Origin: Tricholoma matsutake
Lineage: Eukaryota; Basidiomycota; Agaricomycetes; Agaricales; Tricholomataceae
Length of the DNA stretch: 64,000 nucleotides
Direction: 5' to 3'
Assembly (NCBI GenBank): GCA_026075535.2
Contig: AP026541.1
Span: 11,346,001 to 11,410,000 of the forward strand
The translations under genes were made by a program, and so were the position numbers. The notes below the pieces were generated by a model. That model searched no databases, was not told the origin of the DNA, and saw only the letters and a list, made by a program, of their open reading frames with translations. Shown here one piece after another: positions 35,582 through 48,145 of the stretch. The first letter of the stretch is position 1, and the number at the start of each line of letters is the position of its first letter.

Positions 35582-35805
35582 CAGTGCCTACCGCAGAAAT
35601 TTTGATTAAGCCCCTAACCCGAACCAATATCAGCATAGCCGCATCAAACCCAGAATAGGGGGGGCAGCAACGTACATATTGCCAATTGGCCCACTTCGAT
35701 GAAAATTTGATAGCAGGGCATCGTCGCACACAATTATCAGGTAGTCAAATTAGTAGTCATTTAATGAAAACATATGAAAGCGATGTACTTATAGGAGGAT
35801 AGGTG

Positions 35806-35841
35806 AAATGCGACACTGTCACACTGGTGCCTGGCGGCCAC
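35806..35841 (+). repeat. Left 36-bp terminal inverted repeat of LINE
   Basis: Starts AAATGCGACACTGTCACACT; exact inverse of 43017-43052. Beyond it the two ends no longer match. Confidence 0.95.
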
Positions 35842-35968
35842 ACTCACACTCGGGTGGTCCACACTCAGCTCGAGTGCAGCACAAACAACCCGCCCCCGCC
35901 CCCAGTCAGATCTCATTAACTGTCCTTACTTGTCCATTCTTTCAGTCAACTCTCACTAGTCGTTACTC

Positions 35969-37539
35969 ATGCCTCTACCTGCCTTCAAACCCCCTGATGC
36001 TCGTACAGACATCCCCCGCAGTTCCTCTCCCCCTTTTCCTACCGATTCCACCCCCGCCCCTGTAGGAAACGAGCTTATTGTCCGCAACCTTCCATTTGAT
36101 GGCCCATCAACACCTATCACCGCAGTTAAAGAGGCAATAACGGCATTACTTCAAAGATACCCCCAGTTGCAGAAAGTAACGCCAGTTGCAGCTCAGCGCG
36201 ACAACGCAAACTACTGCTACTTGAAACTTGACGCCTCCATCAGCCGAACTTTAATTCAACCTCGTCCCGACTTGTTACATGAATGGATCCAGCCCCTTCA
36301 CGAGTACAATGCAGACTGGAACATGCGTGGTCCCCTCAGAAAAGCAAAGACCGCTGGGCCTGGGTTCAGGTCATAGGTGTTGGATGTAATTCCGACGGAA
36401 GTGGAGAAGTTACTCCGGATACCAAGAAAGAAGTTGTCGAATATGCAATCTCGAAAGGAATCGCAGTATTGGGATCCTGGTCTATGCCCGGAAAAATTGG
36501 TCTTATCCTACAGATGGCGTCCCAGGCTCAAATGTTCACTATCTCCCCCATCCGTATTCGCTCCCTCTCTCGCCAAGTCTATGCCAAACTTTGGAACCAG
36601 GTCGAGATCCATTACGCCTTCGAACTGCTAATCCCAGGCTTTCTACATATTGACGACTCAGTGGTATCTCGCATGGATTCATACTTCCACCAGCAATATC
36701 CTGGTGCTCCTGATGATCCTGGGTTTCGCAGCAGCCGTCTGGAAGGTGACTTCTACATTTTCCTCATGCGAGATTGGGAAACCACGGCGAAGGTCTTAAC
36801 GGATCATGAAAAGATTGCTCAAGACTTCAAAGCCCACTCACTGAACCCCCCCATGCTTGTCTACACCTACAACACTCATGGCTTGCGCTCCCAATCAGCT
36901 ACCACCGAGATTCGTTCAGCGTCGGTCGCATTAGATGCTCGATTCGCTGCCTTTGAAACTCGTATGGATGCTAAGCTCCGGGGAATTGACATGCGGGTAG
37001 CGGCACAATCAAACGAAATGACCCAAATATCTCATAACCTTGCCAGTGTATCTACCATCCTTGGCCAACTGTCACAGAATGTTACCCAAATCGACTACCG
37101 CATGCATGCCCAACGTGACGAAACCCACTACAGAATCCTAGTCATGGACTCCGATCGTGAGATTGAGAAGATGGAGGCGAGGCTCGCTTGGGTTGACGAA
37201 GGTGAGAAGGACGCGATAAAAGAGAAACTGAAGAACATGTCGAAAACGAGAGACGAAGCTAGCGAGCGCCTCAGAGCGGCAACGAACAATGTTCACATAC
37301 TCTCGACGACCTCCTCAGCCCCCGCTGCTCCTCCTGGTCTGCCCCCACTCCCTCAGACGCCCAGCAAGCACATACCACCACCCCCTCCACCCACTCCTGT
37401 CAACAAAACGATCATGTACCCAGTCACCCCTGAGGCTACACCGGCCAAGAAACACGCTAGGGAAGATCCTGCTCACATGACCAACCCACAAACGCCAACC
37501 AAGAAAAACAAGAATTCTACAAATGCTAACAAGTCGTAA
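35969..37539 (+). pseudogene. LINE ORF1
   Basis: ATG 35969. One base is missing near 36345 (GPLRKAK then DRWAWVQV in the next frame), after which the frame runs to TAA 37537-37539. About 520 residues in total. The middle has an amphipathic, probably coiled-coil region (residues around SALDARFAAFETRMD type heptads, 36920-37270) and the C-terminus is Pro-rich then Lys-rich. This fits an RNA-binding, trimerising ORF1 of LINEs, though I see no CCHC knuckle. Confidence 0.7.
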
Positions 37540-40500
37540 ACGATCCGAAACATCTCAAACCAAGATGGACCTTGCCTTAAGCGATGATGACGATGACGAA
37601 CAGGTTGACAAAGCTCTTGATATGGAAGTCGAACCGGCTGGCGCTGTGGTATGCTGCTCTCGGGTCTCCTCTGGCTTAACGGTCCTGAATGAAACTCTAG
37701 AACGCCCTGTAAAACTCAACCCCCTGAATGACGTCTTATCTGGCACCAAAGGCCCCGCTGGCGGTAACAGTAGATGGGCAGGACGGAGAGCATCTAGAGC
37801 TTGCACATGGTCTCACTTATACTTCGGGCTATCATCTCATATTATCTACGTCATAATCTTGCTATCGTGTTTCACTTCATATACCCAGGCCTTTCTTACG
37901 CCTACAAACTCCTTTAATGTCTTGGCTATAAATACTAATGGCTATGGCTCAGCTCATGGACTTAAAATTCAGAGTGTCAACAACGTTATCATGGCTAGGT
38001 GACCCCATGTTTTTGTCATCTCGGAGACTAAAACTGGGAGCAAAGTTACGAACGAACTACCCTATTCGGATTACGCTATACATGAGGCTACTTGTGTCCG
38101 ACGAACTGGTACGCGACGTGGTCATAAATGGGGAGTGGCCGTAGGCATAAGACGCGATATCCAAATACTTCAACGTGTCCAAATCCACGATGACGCAGCG
38201 AACGGCCGACTGGTCGCACTGGACCTTTTCTTACCCTCGGCTAATGGTAGAGGCTTCAAACATCGCTTTGTTGGATCATACGCCCCATGGGACCCTGGAC
38301 TGGATGCTATTTCGACGAGATTCTGGCCACTATTGACTAGGATATGTAATGAGGCTCCTGGAGGCTGGACCGTAGCTGGGGATCTTAATGCCACCTTACT
38401 ATCTTCAGAAAGAGCATCTCCTCAAAGGGACGGACAACCTCAATTACTCAAGTTTCTGGCAGACACCAAGGGTCAAGATCTATGGCTACTGAGGCAGACA
38501 GACCTTAAATACGACTGGACCTGCCGTAGCATCGACTCTGGCGGGAGTATCATTGACAGAGTTCTCACGTCAGCCAATAGACTTCTTGATGTGGATATCT
38601 CTGTAGCTAACGGAAAAGAAGAATTCATCCCTTCCAACCACCGGCCGATCTTTGCTAGAATAGTGACCTCTGGCCCGGATCAAACTGAGGCAACCCTCAA
38701 CACCAACCCAAGTGTCTCTCTACCTCCACGTGTCAAATACCCATTGAAGAAGGATAAACATCTTTTCACACGATATATGGAAGAAACTGACAAGCTGATC
38801 TTATTACGGGATATGGCTAACAGACCAGTGGTTGACGATGCATCCTTCCTAGCTCGATACAAAGACTTGACAACAATTCTGAATGACATAGCAATTGCGG
38901 TGTTTGGTCGGGTACATCGAAGAACGCGAGGCCACTTTAGGAAGCTCCACTCACCAGCTATCCAAAAGTTGACCGCTGAAATACACCACATTGGCGGTGC
39001 ACTCAGGCTCCTCAAGACACCAGATACACCCTATGTCTCACACGCATCACGAGTTTTCTTGGCTACACAAACTAGGCTATATAACCGCAGGCATGACAAT
39101 TACCCATCAACTCAAGAGTTCCTCATAGTGCTTCGGCGACAACTCTACAAAGAAAGATACAGGGAACAGATGAAGGAAGCCTACGATCAAAAGCGTTCTA
39201 AAGACACAAAGTTACTGTCGGCGACTCTGCATGGTGCTTCAGCCAAAAAACTCCTGGTCTGAGAAGAATTTATTGGCCCTCCGCTGGTGGTGCAAGCTCG
39301 GGATGATCCTAACGTGCTAATTTCGGACCCAAAGGGCGTCAAGGATGCAACATGCAACTATTTCGCTGACTTATACAAACACTCTGACCCACCTGAGATG
39401 GCTAAACCATGGCTCAAGACACAATCAGTAATGGAAACTCGACAGCGCCTCGACAAAGAACCCTTTGCATGGCCAAGGAAAGCCTCGATCATGGACTTCC
39501 GTGCTTTATTACGCAAAGGCAACCCAAGACCGTCCCCTGGGCCCGACGGTTGGGAGAAATGGTGTGTTAAGGCATTGTCTTCATATGGTCCTGGATCTAC
39601 ACAACTATATCTGCGAACATTCTAGATTTCCTGGAGCTTTAACAGACACGTGGCTATCTATGCTTCACAAGCGTGGTTTGCGGTCCGACCTTCTGAATAC
39701 ACGTGGACTAATGCTGTCAAATTATCTGGCTAACTCTCCCCTTGCTTGGCTAAACTACCTTCTCACACCTTACACCGCTAAGACTGGTCTGATTCCCGAA
39801 ACTCAAGTCGCAGCTCAACAAGGGGTACAAACACGGGACCTGATAAGCTATCTTTCGTCAGTGCAATGCTGGGCAAGGCGAACCAAAACACCGTTATATG
39901 TTCTCAAACGAGATCAAATGAAAGGCTTCGATTATCTCTCACCAGAGGGTTTTTACAATGCAATCAGAGCATATGGACTACCTTTGACAATCATCGATCT
40001 TGACAAGGCTGCCCGAGCTTCGGTAAACTGCTCAATTCGCACAGCGTATGGTCCGACCCGTCAAATTGTAATACACGGGTTAACAAAACAAGGTGGTCCC
40101 CTATCGCCAATAAAATCAACCTTGACAACAAGCTTGGGCCATCGATATCTCATTGACCTTGCTCAGAACAATCCTGGCTCCCTCCGAATCAAATCTATGT
40201 CGTCACTGGATGGAGACCCTCACCTCCCAGACGATAACATATCGGCTACAGTTGACATGGTTGAGGCAATGGATGACTCGCTACTATTTGCCACAAAACT
40301 GTCAACACTCCAAGGCTACACTTACGAGATGGACCGCTTTCAATTTGCATATGGCTGGCAAACACAATGGAGCAAGACTGAGCTAATGGTACAAAATGTC
40401 GTGGACTGCCCTAAACGGATCACCATTCCATTGATATCACCACGAAACACAAAACAACCTCTCAAAATGACATTTCACCCAGTCGAAACATGTCAGGGTG

Positions 40501-42634
40501 CAATCACATTCCTGAGAACAACTGTGGATGACCCCGGTGTGCGATTCTCTCAAATTCGTGACATAATTCACAACTTTTCCTTTCCCAGATTTGCATTACG
40601 CCTTCCGATTATAGTGCTCCGAAAAATAGCAATGCAGTGCATCATGTCCAAGATCAGAGCGTACCTGACTCTCCAGCCCATCAAACAACAGGATGCGGAA
40701 GAATTAGATCATCTATTGGCAGGTCGAGTACACGAAATTCTCCAATTTCCTTTCCGGTTCAATTCCGAAATCCTAACACTGCCCATTGCTAATCACGGCT
40801 TCGAATTCCCTAGTATCACAAGGATGAACGCATCAATAGCCATAGATGGACTAGTGCGCGACCTTAACCATCATATTCCATCATTTCAACACATGGCCCA
40901 CATCACCTTAGCAGACTGGACATGTAGTATCAACAATTGCTGCTACCCCCTGGATGGCCGTGGGATGTCGAGAGAATTTGTTCAATACTACGGGAAAATA
41001 CCGGCAGCTTGGATCATCGTGCAATGAGTTATGAAATCTCTTCCCACTGCTCTCTCACTACGCAGAACCGATCATTCCCATTTGCTCAAGGGTCACATCA
41101 GCATTACGCATACAGCCAAGATTGCTGGCCAACACATTAACATGACGCAAAATGGTAACCCATGGCGATCACTCCACAGGAAAGGTATTCGCGTCCTTTC
41201 GGACATTGGCGACTGGCAGTACAGGGGCACAGACTCCACGTTTCATGTTAAAGATAGACTTCTGTTCTCAGCACATAATGCTGGAAGAGCCATCGAGCAC
41301 TGGCAAACGCTGAAAAACTGGGCGTCACAACTCAAGTTACAATGGTTTTTCAACGGTGAAGCAGATTTAAGCCTATCCCGCCGGGATAGACAACGACAAG
41401 CTGAATGCTTCATTAAAGCCGCCCCAAACTTACAGAAACTGCCTAACTCATCCTTGACGGACGATGGAACGATCACATGGGCTTCAGATGGCTCCATGGT
41501 GCCTGCATCAGCCGGTCTATTCGATCATAAATCAGTGACATGTGCCGTCACAGGCCCTATCACAGTCTCGTTCGGCCTCAAAGATCGCTCAAACTCTATC
41601 CTACATGGAGAACTGATGGGCCTAGTTGTATCAACATTACTCGCACAGGACCATGGGAACGATACATGCACAAATCGGATCTACACTGACCATCTTAACT
41701 CAGAAAGGATTATCACGGACTCAAAATCGGTTCTTGACATAACTCCCAAGCTACGAAGAATGAATGGCCGATCTCTGTATAGATGGATCTTTGCTAACCT
41801 TAAAACTGGAAACACGTCGGTCATATACACCCAAGGTCACTCACAAACCAACGACATATCCTCGCAAATAAATGGAGAAGCGGACCACTATGCAACAAAA
41901 GCTCAAAGGCATAAGTCAACGTTGCTAATGGCCCCAAATGCGACATTCTTCATGGATGAGTTTACACTATACACCAATACTGATGGCTGGATAGAAGCAA
42001 ATCCTCGGGAATATACTGACCAAGCTCTTATCAAGATGACACGTAACAAATTTGCGACGGCAAGATCTCTTCGAATGGCCAAACAATACTATGAACAACG
42101 GGCACCCCCATCACAACCTTATACAAGAGCACTATCAGCATACACGGCAACCGTGCAATTATATGCTCGCTCGGGTCAGCTGGCAACAGCAGCTGGATTA
42201 TGCGACAAGAAAATTCAAAAGAACGATCTGTGCCGTAATGGATGCGAAGCCATCGAAGATCCTCACCACATTTTTGTACAGTGTCCAACATGGAAGCCAT
42301 TACGAGAAGAATACGCGAAATCCCTGTCCAAAAGAACCGCTGAGAAAATCAATGACACCAAACTCAACGAGGCAGAAAAGACGGCAATGCTGATGGCAGC
42401 TAAGTCCATCTTCACAGAATGTTCATTAACTTGGCCATTGCATTACACTCAATTTTACCTAGGACACATACCATCACTCGAACGATTCGTGCCCGCAAGC
42501 GCATTCGAAAGTGCTCTGACGCGTGAGAAATTCATTCACTCACTACATGCCGACTGGCATCTCACTGCAACACGACTCACATCTCGTATATATGGCGATT
42601 TGATGAGGAAAGTTGCGAGAGATCGCAATCTTTA
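37523..42634 (+). pseudogene. LINE ORF2: endonuclease, reverse transcriptase, RNase H
   Basis: ATG 37523 overlaps the end of ORF1. AP-type endonuclease at about 37900-38660 (VISETKTGS, GWTVAGDLNATL, SNHRPIF). RT about 39480-40800, where the catalytic box reads AMDDSLLFA. RNase H about 41460-41930 (TWASDGSMVPASAG, HGELMGL, ITDSKSV), then a Cys/His motif CRNGCEAIEDPHHIFVQC near 42235. TGA at 38000, 39260 and 41025 interrupt the frame at positions where CGA would give Arg. One shift near 39605. Stop TAA 42632-42634. RNase H places it with the RNase H-bearing LINEs of basidiomycetes. Confidence 0.9.
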
Positions 42635-43016
42635 ACCCTTAATCCTTAATTCCTTGCTTTTATAATCACCTTATTGTTTTGTGGCCGGCCGGTAGCTTTT
42701 CCCACAGGGTTTTTGATGCACCCGCGACTGAGCATTCATAATACCTACATCTTCACCTTCAACATATTTACGTGCCATCTGTGGAAGATGTGCCTTTAAT
42801 ATTGGTCCGTCGAGGCATGTCCTTAGCTCTAGTTAGCATAGGCGGATATCAAGCAAGTAACAAGTAACAAAGAAGACGAAAATAACATAATTTGTGACAT
42901 TCTAGCTACTTTTAGAATATTTCTAATTACATAATGATTTTGCCACCAACGAAGAAGGTCGACGGTCGCATTTGATGACCCGAGCGCAGCGAGGGGTCCC
43001 CCAAGCCGGGTCATCT
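42635..43016 (+). other. LINE 3' untranslated region
   Basis: Pyrimidine-rich start, then TGGCCGGCCGG and an AT-rich tail; ends in the hairpin-like GATGACCCG..CGGGTCATC segment (42974-43015). Confidence 0.6.
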
Positions 43017-43052
43017 GTGGCCGCCAGGCACCAGTGTGACAGTGTCGCATTT
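43017..43052 (-). repeat. Right 36-bp terminal inverted repeat of LINE
   Basis: Exact inverse of 35806-35841, followed by GGGGAATCCT and the right target duplication. Confidence 0.95.
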
Positions 43053-43149
43053 GGGGAATCCTTGTACTTATAGCGATATGAAACGATGCATAACAACTTC
43101 AGGTGACGCGAACAGGTGCTACAATTCTCCCCTCAGTGGCCCCTGCCTT

Positions 43150-43634
43150 TTACTCTCCCTCTTCTTCGCCTCCGTCATCGGCCACCTCTGCGACTGCTTT
43201 GCACTTGCCCTTCTTCTGGGAAGCAATCAGATTGAGATAATTCTCTTTCTAGAATACTCACTTTGTTTGCATCTCTTTTCACCTTTAACTGTACTTTTGA
43301 GAGGGCCCGGATGTATGTTCCGCTGGGATGAGACTGCTTCCACTCGCTATTTGTTTCTAACAGATTGGTAATAAGTATCATTTAGCTAATATGTTACAGC
43401 CGTTTCAGATTTTTCTAGAGAGCTCTAAACTTCCATCAGCCGAAATGCCGAAGCCAATTTTGGACGACCATCAATTATGTTCCTGAAAACCAACCTCTGT
43501 AGTTCATTCCAGACGGTTTTTGCACAATCGGGGTCCATGGGATCTTTCCGTTCGGCATTCCGCACACCCGTTTTAGGTAGTGTTCTACCATCTTGGGTCC
43601 ATAGTACTCTCTTCACACATATTTCCCTGCACAT
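43150..43634 (-). CDS. Small hypothetical gene, at least three exons
   Basis: Last exon 43215-43150 reads KKGKCKAVAEVADDGGEEEG-like and ends TAA. It joins in phase across a 46-nt intron (43216-43261, GTGAGT..CCCAG) to an exon encoding SEWKQSHPSGTYIRALSKVQ and KVKRDANK. Further upstream ATG 43634 opens VKRVLWTQDGRTLPKTGVR, CAKTVWNELQRLVF, GRPKLASAFRLME. I could not fix the splice between the first two blocks. No known domain. It lies only 77 bases beyond the LINE target duplication. Confidence 0.45.
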
Positions 43635-43676
43635 TCACAACTACAAGTCACTCTTTGTCGTATTTTTTGTCTCTTA

Positions 43677-43820
43677 ATGGAGAACAACCAAGAAGATAAT
43701 TTAGGCCCGAAAACTCCTGGTAGTCCTCCGAGAGACAATGGGGCCGGTTACCCTAGTCAGCCAGGTGCTGCTAACTTTTCTCTTCCAACGAATCCACAGC
43801 ACCAGAACCTGGCAGGATGA
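43677..43820 (+). CDS. Short hydrophilic ORF, 47 codons
   Basis: ATG 43677 to TGA 43818-43820, rich in Pro, Gly, Asn and Gln (MENNQEDNLGPKTPGSPP). Too short to judge. It diverges from the minus-strand gene next to it and may be a first exon whose remainder is gone or not recognised. Confidence 0.25.
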   Translation: MENNQEDNLGPKTPGSPPRDNGAGYPSQPGAANFSLPTNPQHQNLAG

Positions 43821-45901
43821 TATATAACTACCTGTACTTACCGTATATAGTGTGGTACATGCACGACTGTCATTAGAGTAAGGATTGATATATCAAAACA
43901 ACTGTCATTCTCAGTAAAAAAATTGGTCACGTAAATGTATTGTTTTGGTCATACTAAGTCGGGTCTAGTCAGGTTGTACAAACATAAGACTAAAAGTCTG
44001 TGTTTTTGGACTAACACCTGACCAAGCCAGTCAATACTTAGTCAGGTTCAGTCAAAAGAAGCATCAAGTTCTGATTGGTTTGGTCAGGTCAAAGTCAAGT
44101 GTTAGTATGGTGAAAGTCATGCAATAGTTTGGTTATTGTCATATTGAGTAATCCTTAATAGTCCTGCATTGGTCAGGCAGAATTCACATAAATGTCATTG
44201 AGTATTCATATATTCATATTGGTGTTGTGAAAACATGGTAGCACAGGAGAAAGTAATAAATTAACATAAGTCAGGGCAACAAGTAGAATGACATATTAGG
44301 GTACAGCAGCATGTTGGGGGGTCACTCGGTGGCATGGTTGGGTGTCGATGCCGTTGTTGGCTGATGGGCTCGCGATCCACCCTGTGAGCAGTGGCTCGCA
44401 GGCATGGTGGTTGTCCCCTCCCTCTCATTCCCTCGCCGTGTCACCGCCCCCCATTGTCTGCAGCCACGAACCACTGTACGAGTAGCTGCTCATAGGCATG
44501 GTGGCGAGCGCCATGTCATTTGGCGGTGCTGTGGGCCCCTTGTCCTCATCGTATGAGGTTGCTAACACCCATGAACCACCCCATGAGCAGTGGCTCACAG
44601 GCATGGGGGTGGGTGCTGGGCTGTCCCATCATTGTCATGGGGCTAGGGTGCTCGTTTCTATCATTGTTGTCTGCTTTGGGGGGTCTGTGTGGGTTAGTGT
44701 GATGTAGCGCATTTATGGGGGTAGTAGGGTACTCACCTGGCAGGTATTCCTCTCCACAGGTCTCCCGGCACCCCTCTTCCACCTCTTATCCTCCTTTTCC
44801 ACCTCCTGTCGATAACCAAAAGCCTCACATCCTGTTTTAACAGGGAGGAAGGGGTTTGTGCGGTCATAGTTAGGGTCGACAACTATCGTTACCAGTAGTT
44901 TAGAACCTAAAAAGAAAAGAGATCAGTTAGTTGATCAGAACAAGAAAGAAGAAAAAACTTACCACAGGCATAAATGATGATTACATCAGTTGTTTGGGCC
45001 GTGTCGTGTCCGTCGTTACCAGTAGTTGAGAACCTGAAAAAAAAAAACAGATTAGTAAGTTGATCAGGAGAAGAATAAAAGAAAAAAACTTACTGTGGGC
45101 CCAAACGATGATTGCATTGGGCCACGTCATGTAGGGAATACTCTTCACATCCCATTTGGACTAGTGGTGAGTTATAAAATAGAGAAGTAGGCAAATTTAC
45201 ATACTCCTGGTAGTTGGGTGTGCTGCTGGTGGTAAGAGGAAAGTGGTTGAAGTCGAACAACTTAACCAACTTATGACATTGGTGGCGGAGTTTGAATGAC
45301 CTTGAGTCGCGAATGTGAAGATAAACCACATGTGAATTCCACACCACATGGCCCTGGCCTGAGGCTGTGTGGCTTTGAATTTCAAACATTCATCGAGCGC
45401 AAGCAGTCAAGTATAGTCTACTCGAGTCAGGCTACTTGACAAATAAACAACGTTGTCCAGACTTCACACGACCATCACATTACCAAACCTGACATATCTT
45501 TTTTACTGAGTGTCATTACTGTGTTGATGTCTCCCACGATGACCAGCAGGCTGCTGGTCATTGGCTCATCAGTGATTTGCCCACCCTCTGGGTAATTATA
45601 CAGTTGCAGACAAACAAAACCAACAAAATTATAGACCAATTTATTGACACCACAAGAGGCCCATAAATAGTCCAGAAACCATTGGAATAGTTAGGAATCG
45701 ACTTGATCTAACGATTGGTATGAGCCAATTCCCCAAAAGTGAAGATTCTTCTGAAAAAAGGTCCAAATTTTTGGCGGGGGCTGAAACAAATCAATAAAAT
45801 ATTGAAAAATTCATTTTTGAACAGATCTCGATGAGTACTGTCCCATTCCACCAAAAAAAAGTAAGATAATCTTTTCCTCACCCCGCAAAATAATTCCTAG
45901 T
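43821..45901. other. Repeat-rich noncoding stretch with duplicated exon/intron-like unit
   Basis: No complete gene. On the minus strand 45090-44880 shows two tandem units, each a GTAAGTTTTTT...TTTTTAG or TTTCAG intron-like segment of 54-62 nt followed by GTTCT(A/C)AACTACTGGTAACG. Related units in the other orientation lie inside MITE-C (48355-48620). TAGGGTACAGCA at 44297 resembles the TAGGGCACAGCA end of MITE-C, so part of this stretch may be a diverged copy. GTCAGGT-type motifs crowd 43960-44110. Confidence 0.5.
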
Positions 45902-48145
45902 ATGCCGCCCAAACCCAGAGGCCACCTCCAAAAAAGCATTGCAATCTCACAGGACTCCAAAATAGCTCTTTGAGCACTGCTCCCTTGGTGACATCAAATT
46001 CTCAAGCCTGTCACAACATCACCAAGGGCAATGGATTGGGCGACACACAAATCACAAGATCAGTGTGCCACATGAAGGATCAGGCAAGCAGTGAAGCTGA
46101 GGATTCTGATTCTGAGGGGGAAGAGACAGATGCTGAGGATTATGCAGAGAGTGATTGGGATGAGCTTGAGGATCAGGAATTTGCTGAGAGATTGGCTGCG
46201 ATGGCACTTGAAGATGATCCAAATGATTTGGACTGCGTTCCAGCTAAAGTGTGCAGTAAGCAAACTACAACGAAAAAAGGTAATGCGATACTAAATTAAA
46301 AAGTACTATATACTTATATTTTTCAATGCAGCACATCTGACAACATATGCTAAAGGCCCAGATGTTATGAGCAAGTCCTTGCAATCACAACAATGATATG
46401 TGGCATCTTGGAAGGGACAGACAAGTCTCGATGGATTTTTTTCACTAAAGGTCTCACAGCCTGTAATAGATGTTGACACTGGGCCTACCATCACCATATC
46501 TGACAATGACACAAGTGTCGAGATTCTTGCCTTAACTGCTGAGCGAGAAACAGATTCAGATGACAGATTGGGATCATCAGAGATTGTGACTCACCCACCG
46601 TCAAGTGCTGCCTCTGGTATTGAGGAGATTGAGGAAGACTTGGATGAGGATATTGAAGAATTGGAGTCAGACTTTCACATCCATGGCTTAGGTGAAGAGG
46701 ATGCAGCAGAGGCATTGGAGCATGAACTTGATGAGAGTGTTCAGACCTCTCCCACTTGAATCAAGGACTGGGGCACTCTTTGAACACAAATCAAGAAAGA
46801 TCTGAAAAAGTGTAGCAAACTGTTAACACTCGCCACAATCAACCAATACATGATTTTATCAAATCTTGTGACTCTTAGATTGAAGGGGGCATCACGGATT
46901 GGAGCAAGTGAGGAGATCACTTGACAATGGCATGATGGAGCCAGCAAACATTTTGCATGAAGGGTGTGTGCGCTGGCCTGACATTACCAGATATTTGAGC
47001 AGTTGCCAGTCGAGCAGTGAGGTGGATACAAGAATGCACAGTCACTTTTAAAGGACAAGAATGTGAAGAAGCGAGCACTCTCATATTTGCAGAGTTTACC
47101 TACAGGAAAGGTCACCAAAAAAACTACAGGTCACCCTCAACACAATTATTCTGCCTGACCTTGGGATCACAACTTGGAAACCCCTTTGTGTGCGAACAGC
47201 ACATCGATGGCTGATCAAACTGGGATGGCGCAACACACTTGTGAAGAAGGGTGTATACATGGATGGACATGAGTGTGCAGATGTTGTGGAATATTGGCAG
47301 CAGGTTTTGCTTCCAGCCATGGCAGAGTTTGAGAGACAGATGGCTCATTATGAAGGACCAGAACTAAAGCGCATCACACCAAACCTTTCCCCTGGTGAAT
47401 GTGAAATCATCCCCAACTTCCATGATGAAACTACATTTCATGCTAACAAGGAATCATGCAGTGCCTGGCTTCAAAAGGATGAACAACTGTTGTGGGAAAA
47501 AGGTCGCAGCTGACTGATTCATGTCTCTGCATTCATCAACCCTGAGAATGGTTGTCTCTCATCCACCTTGACCAATCTGGCCACATCCTCCATGATTCAA
47601 TAAAGATAATCTATCCTGGATCCCAAGGGGATGCATGCTGGGACACTGATCAACTTCTGGTCCAAATGGGAGACGCCATTGAAGTCTTTGAGCTTGCACA
47701 TCTGGGTAAACAGGCACTTTTCATTTTTGATCAATCCTCTACCCATGCTTCTCTACCACCCAATGCTCTCAAAGCTTTTGAGATGAATAAATCAGATGGT
47801 GGGAAGCAATGCAAACAGTGTGACACTGTCATTCCTGAGTCAAATCCAGTTGCAGAGCACCATGGCAAGACCCAAAAGATGATGCATGAGAATGGTCAGC
47901 CAAAGGGAATGCAATGCGTACTCCAAGAACGTGGATTCAAGGTCTCAAAATTACGTGCAAAATGTTCACCAGTATGCCCCATCGAAAACACAAATTGTTG
48001 CATGGCCCATCTCCTTAGTCAACAAGATGATTTCAAGAACCAGCCTTCCATGCTCGAAACTTACATTCACTCCCAAAGGCATGAGTGCATCTTTCTTCCA
48101 AAGTTCCACTGCAAGCTTAATCCTATTGAGATGGTAGGGAATTGT

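Larger units (their letters stand above)
35795..43062 (+). mobile_element. LINE-type non-LTR retrotransposon, 7.27 kb, with terminal inverted repeats
   Basis: Flanked by an 11-bp target duplication TGTACTTATAG at 35784-35794 and 43063-43073, the length expected for target-primed insertion. Encodes ORF1 and an ORF2 with endonuclease, RT and RNase H. Unusually, 35806-35841 and 43017-43052 are perfect 36-bp inverted copies of each other, and outside them AGGAT again matches inverted at 35796 and 43058-43062. The last ~90 bp also contain a direct repeat GTCGCATTT (42965, 43044) and an inverted motif GATGACCCG..CGGGTCATC. No poly(A) tail. Confidence 0.88.

Noticed and set aside
43870..44180. Possible MITE with AGTAAGGATT-like ends
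   Set aside because: The end motifs match weakly and I found no flanking duplication.
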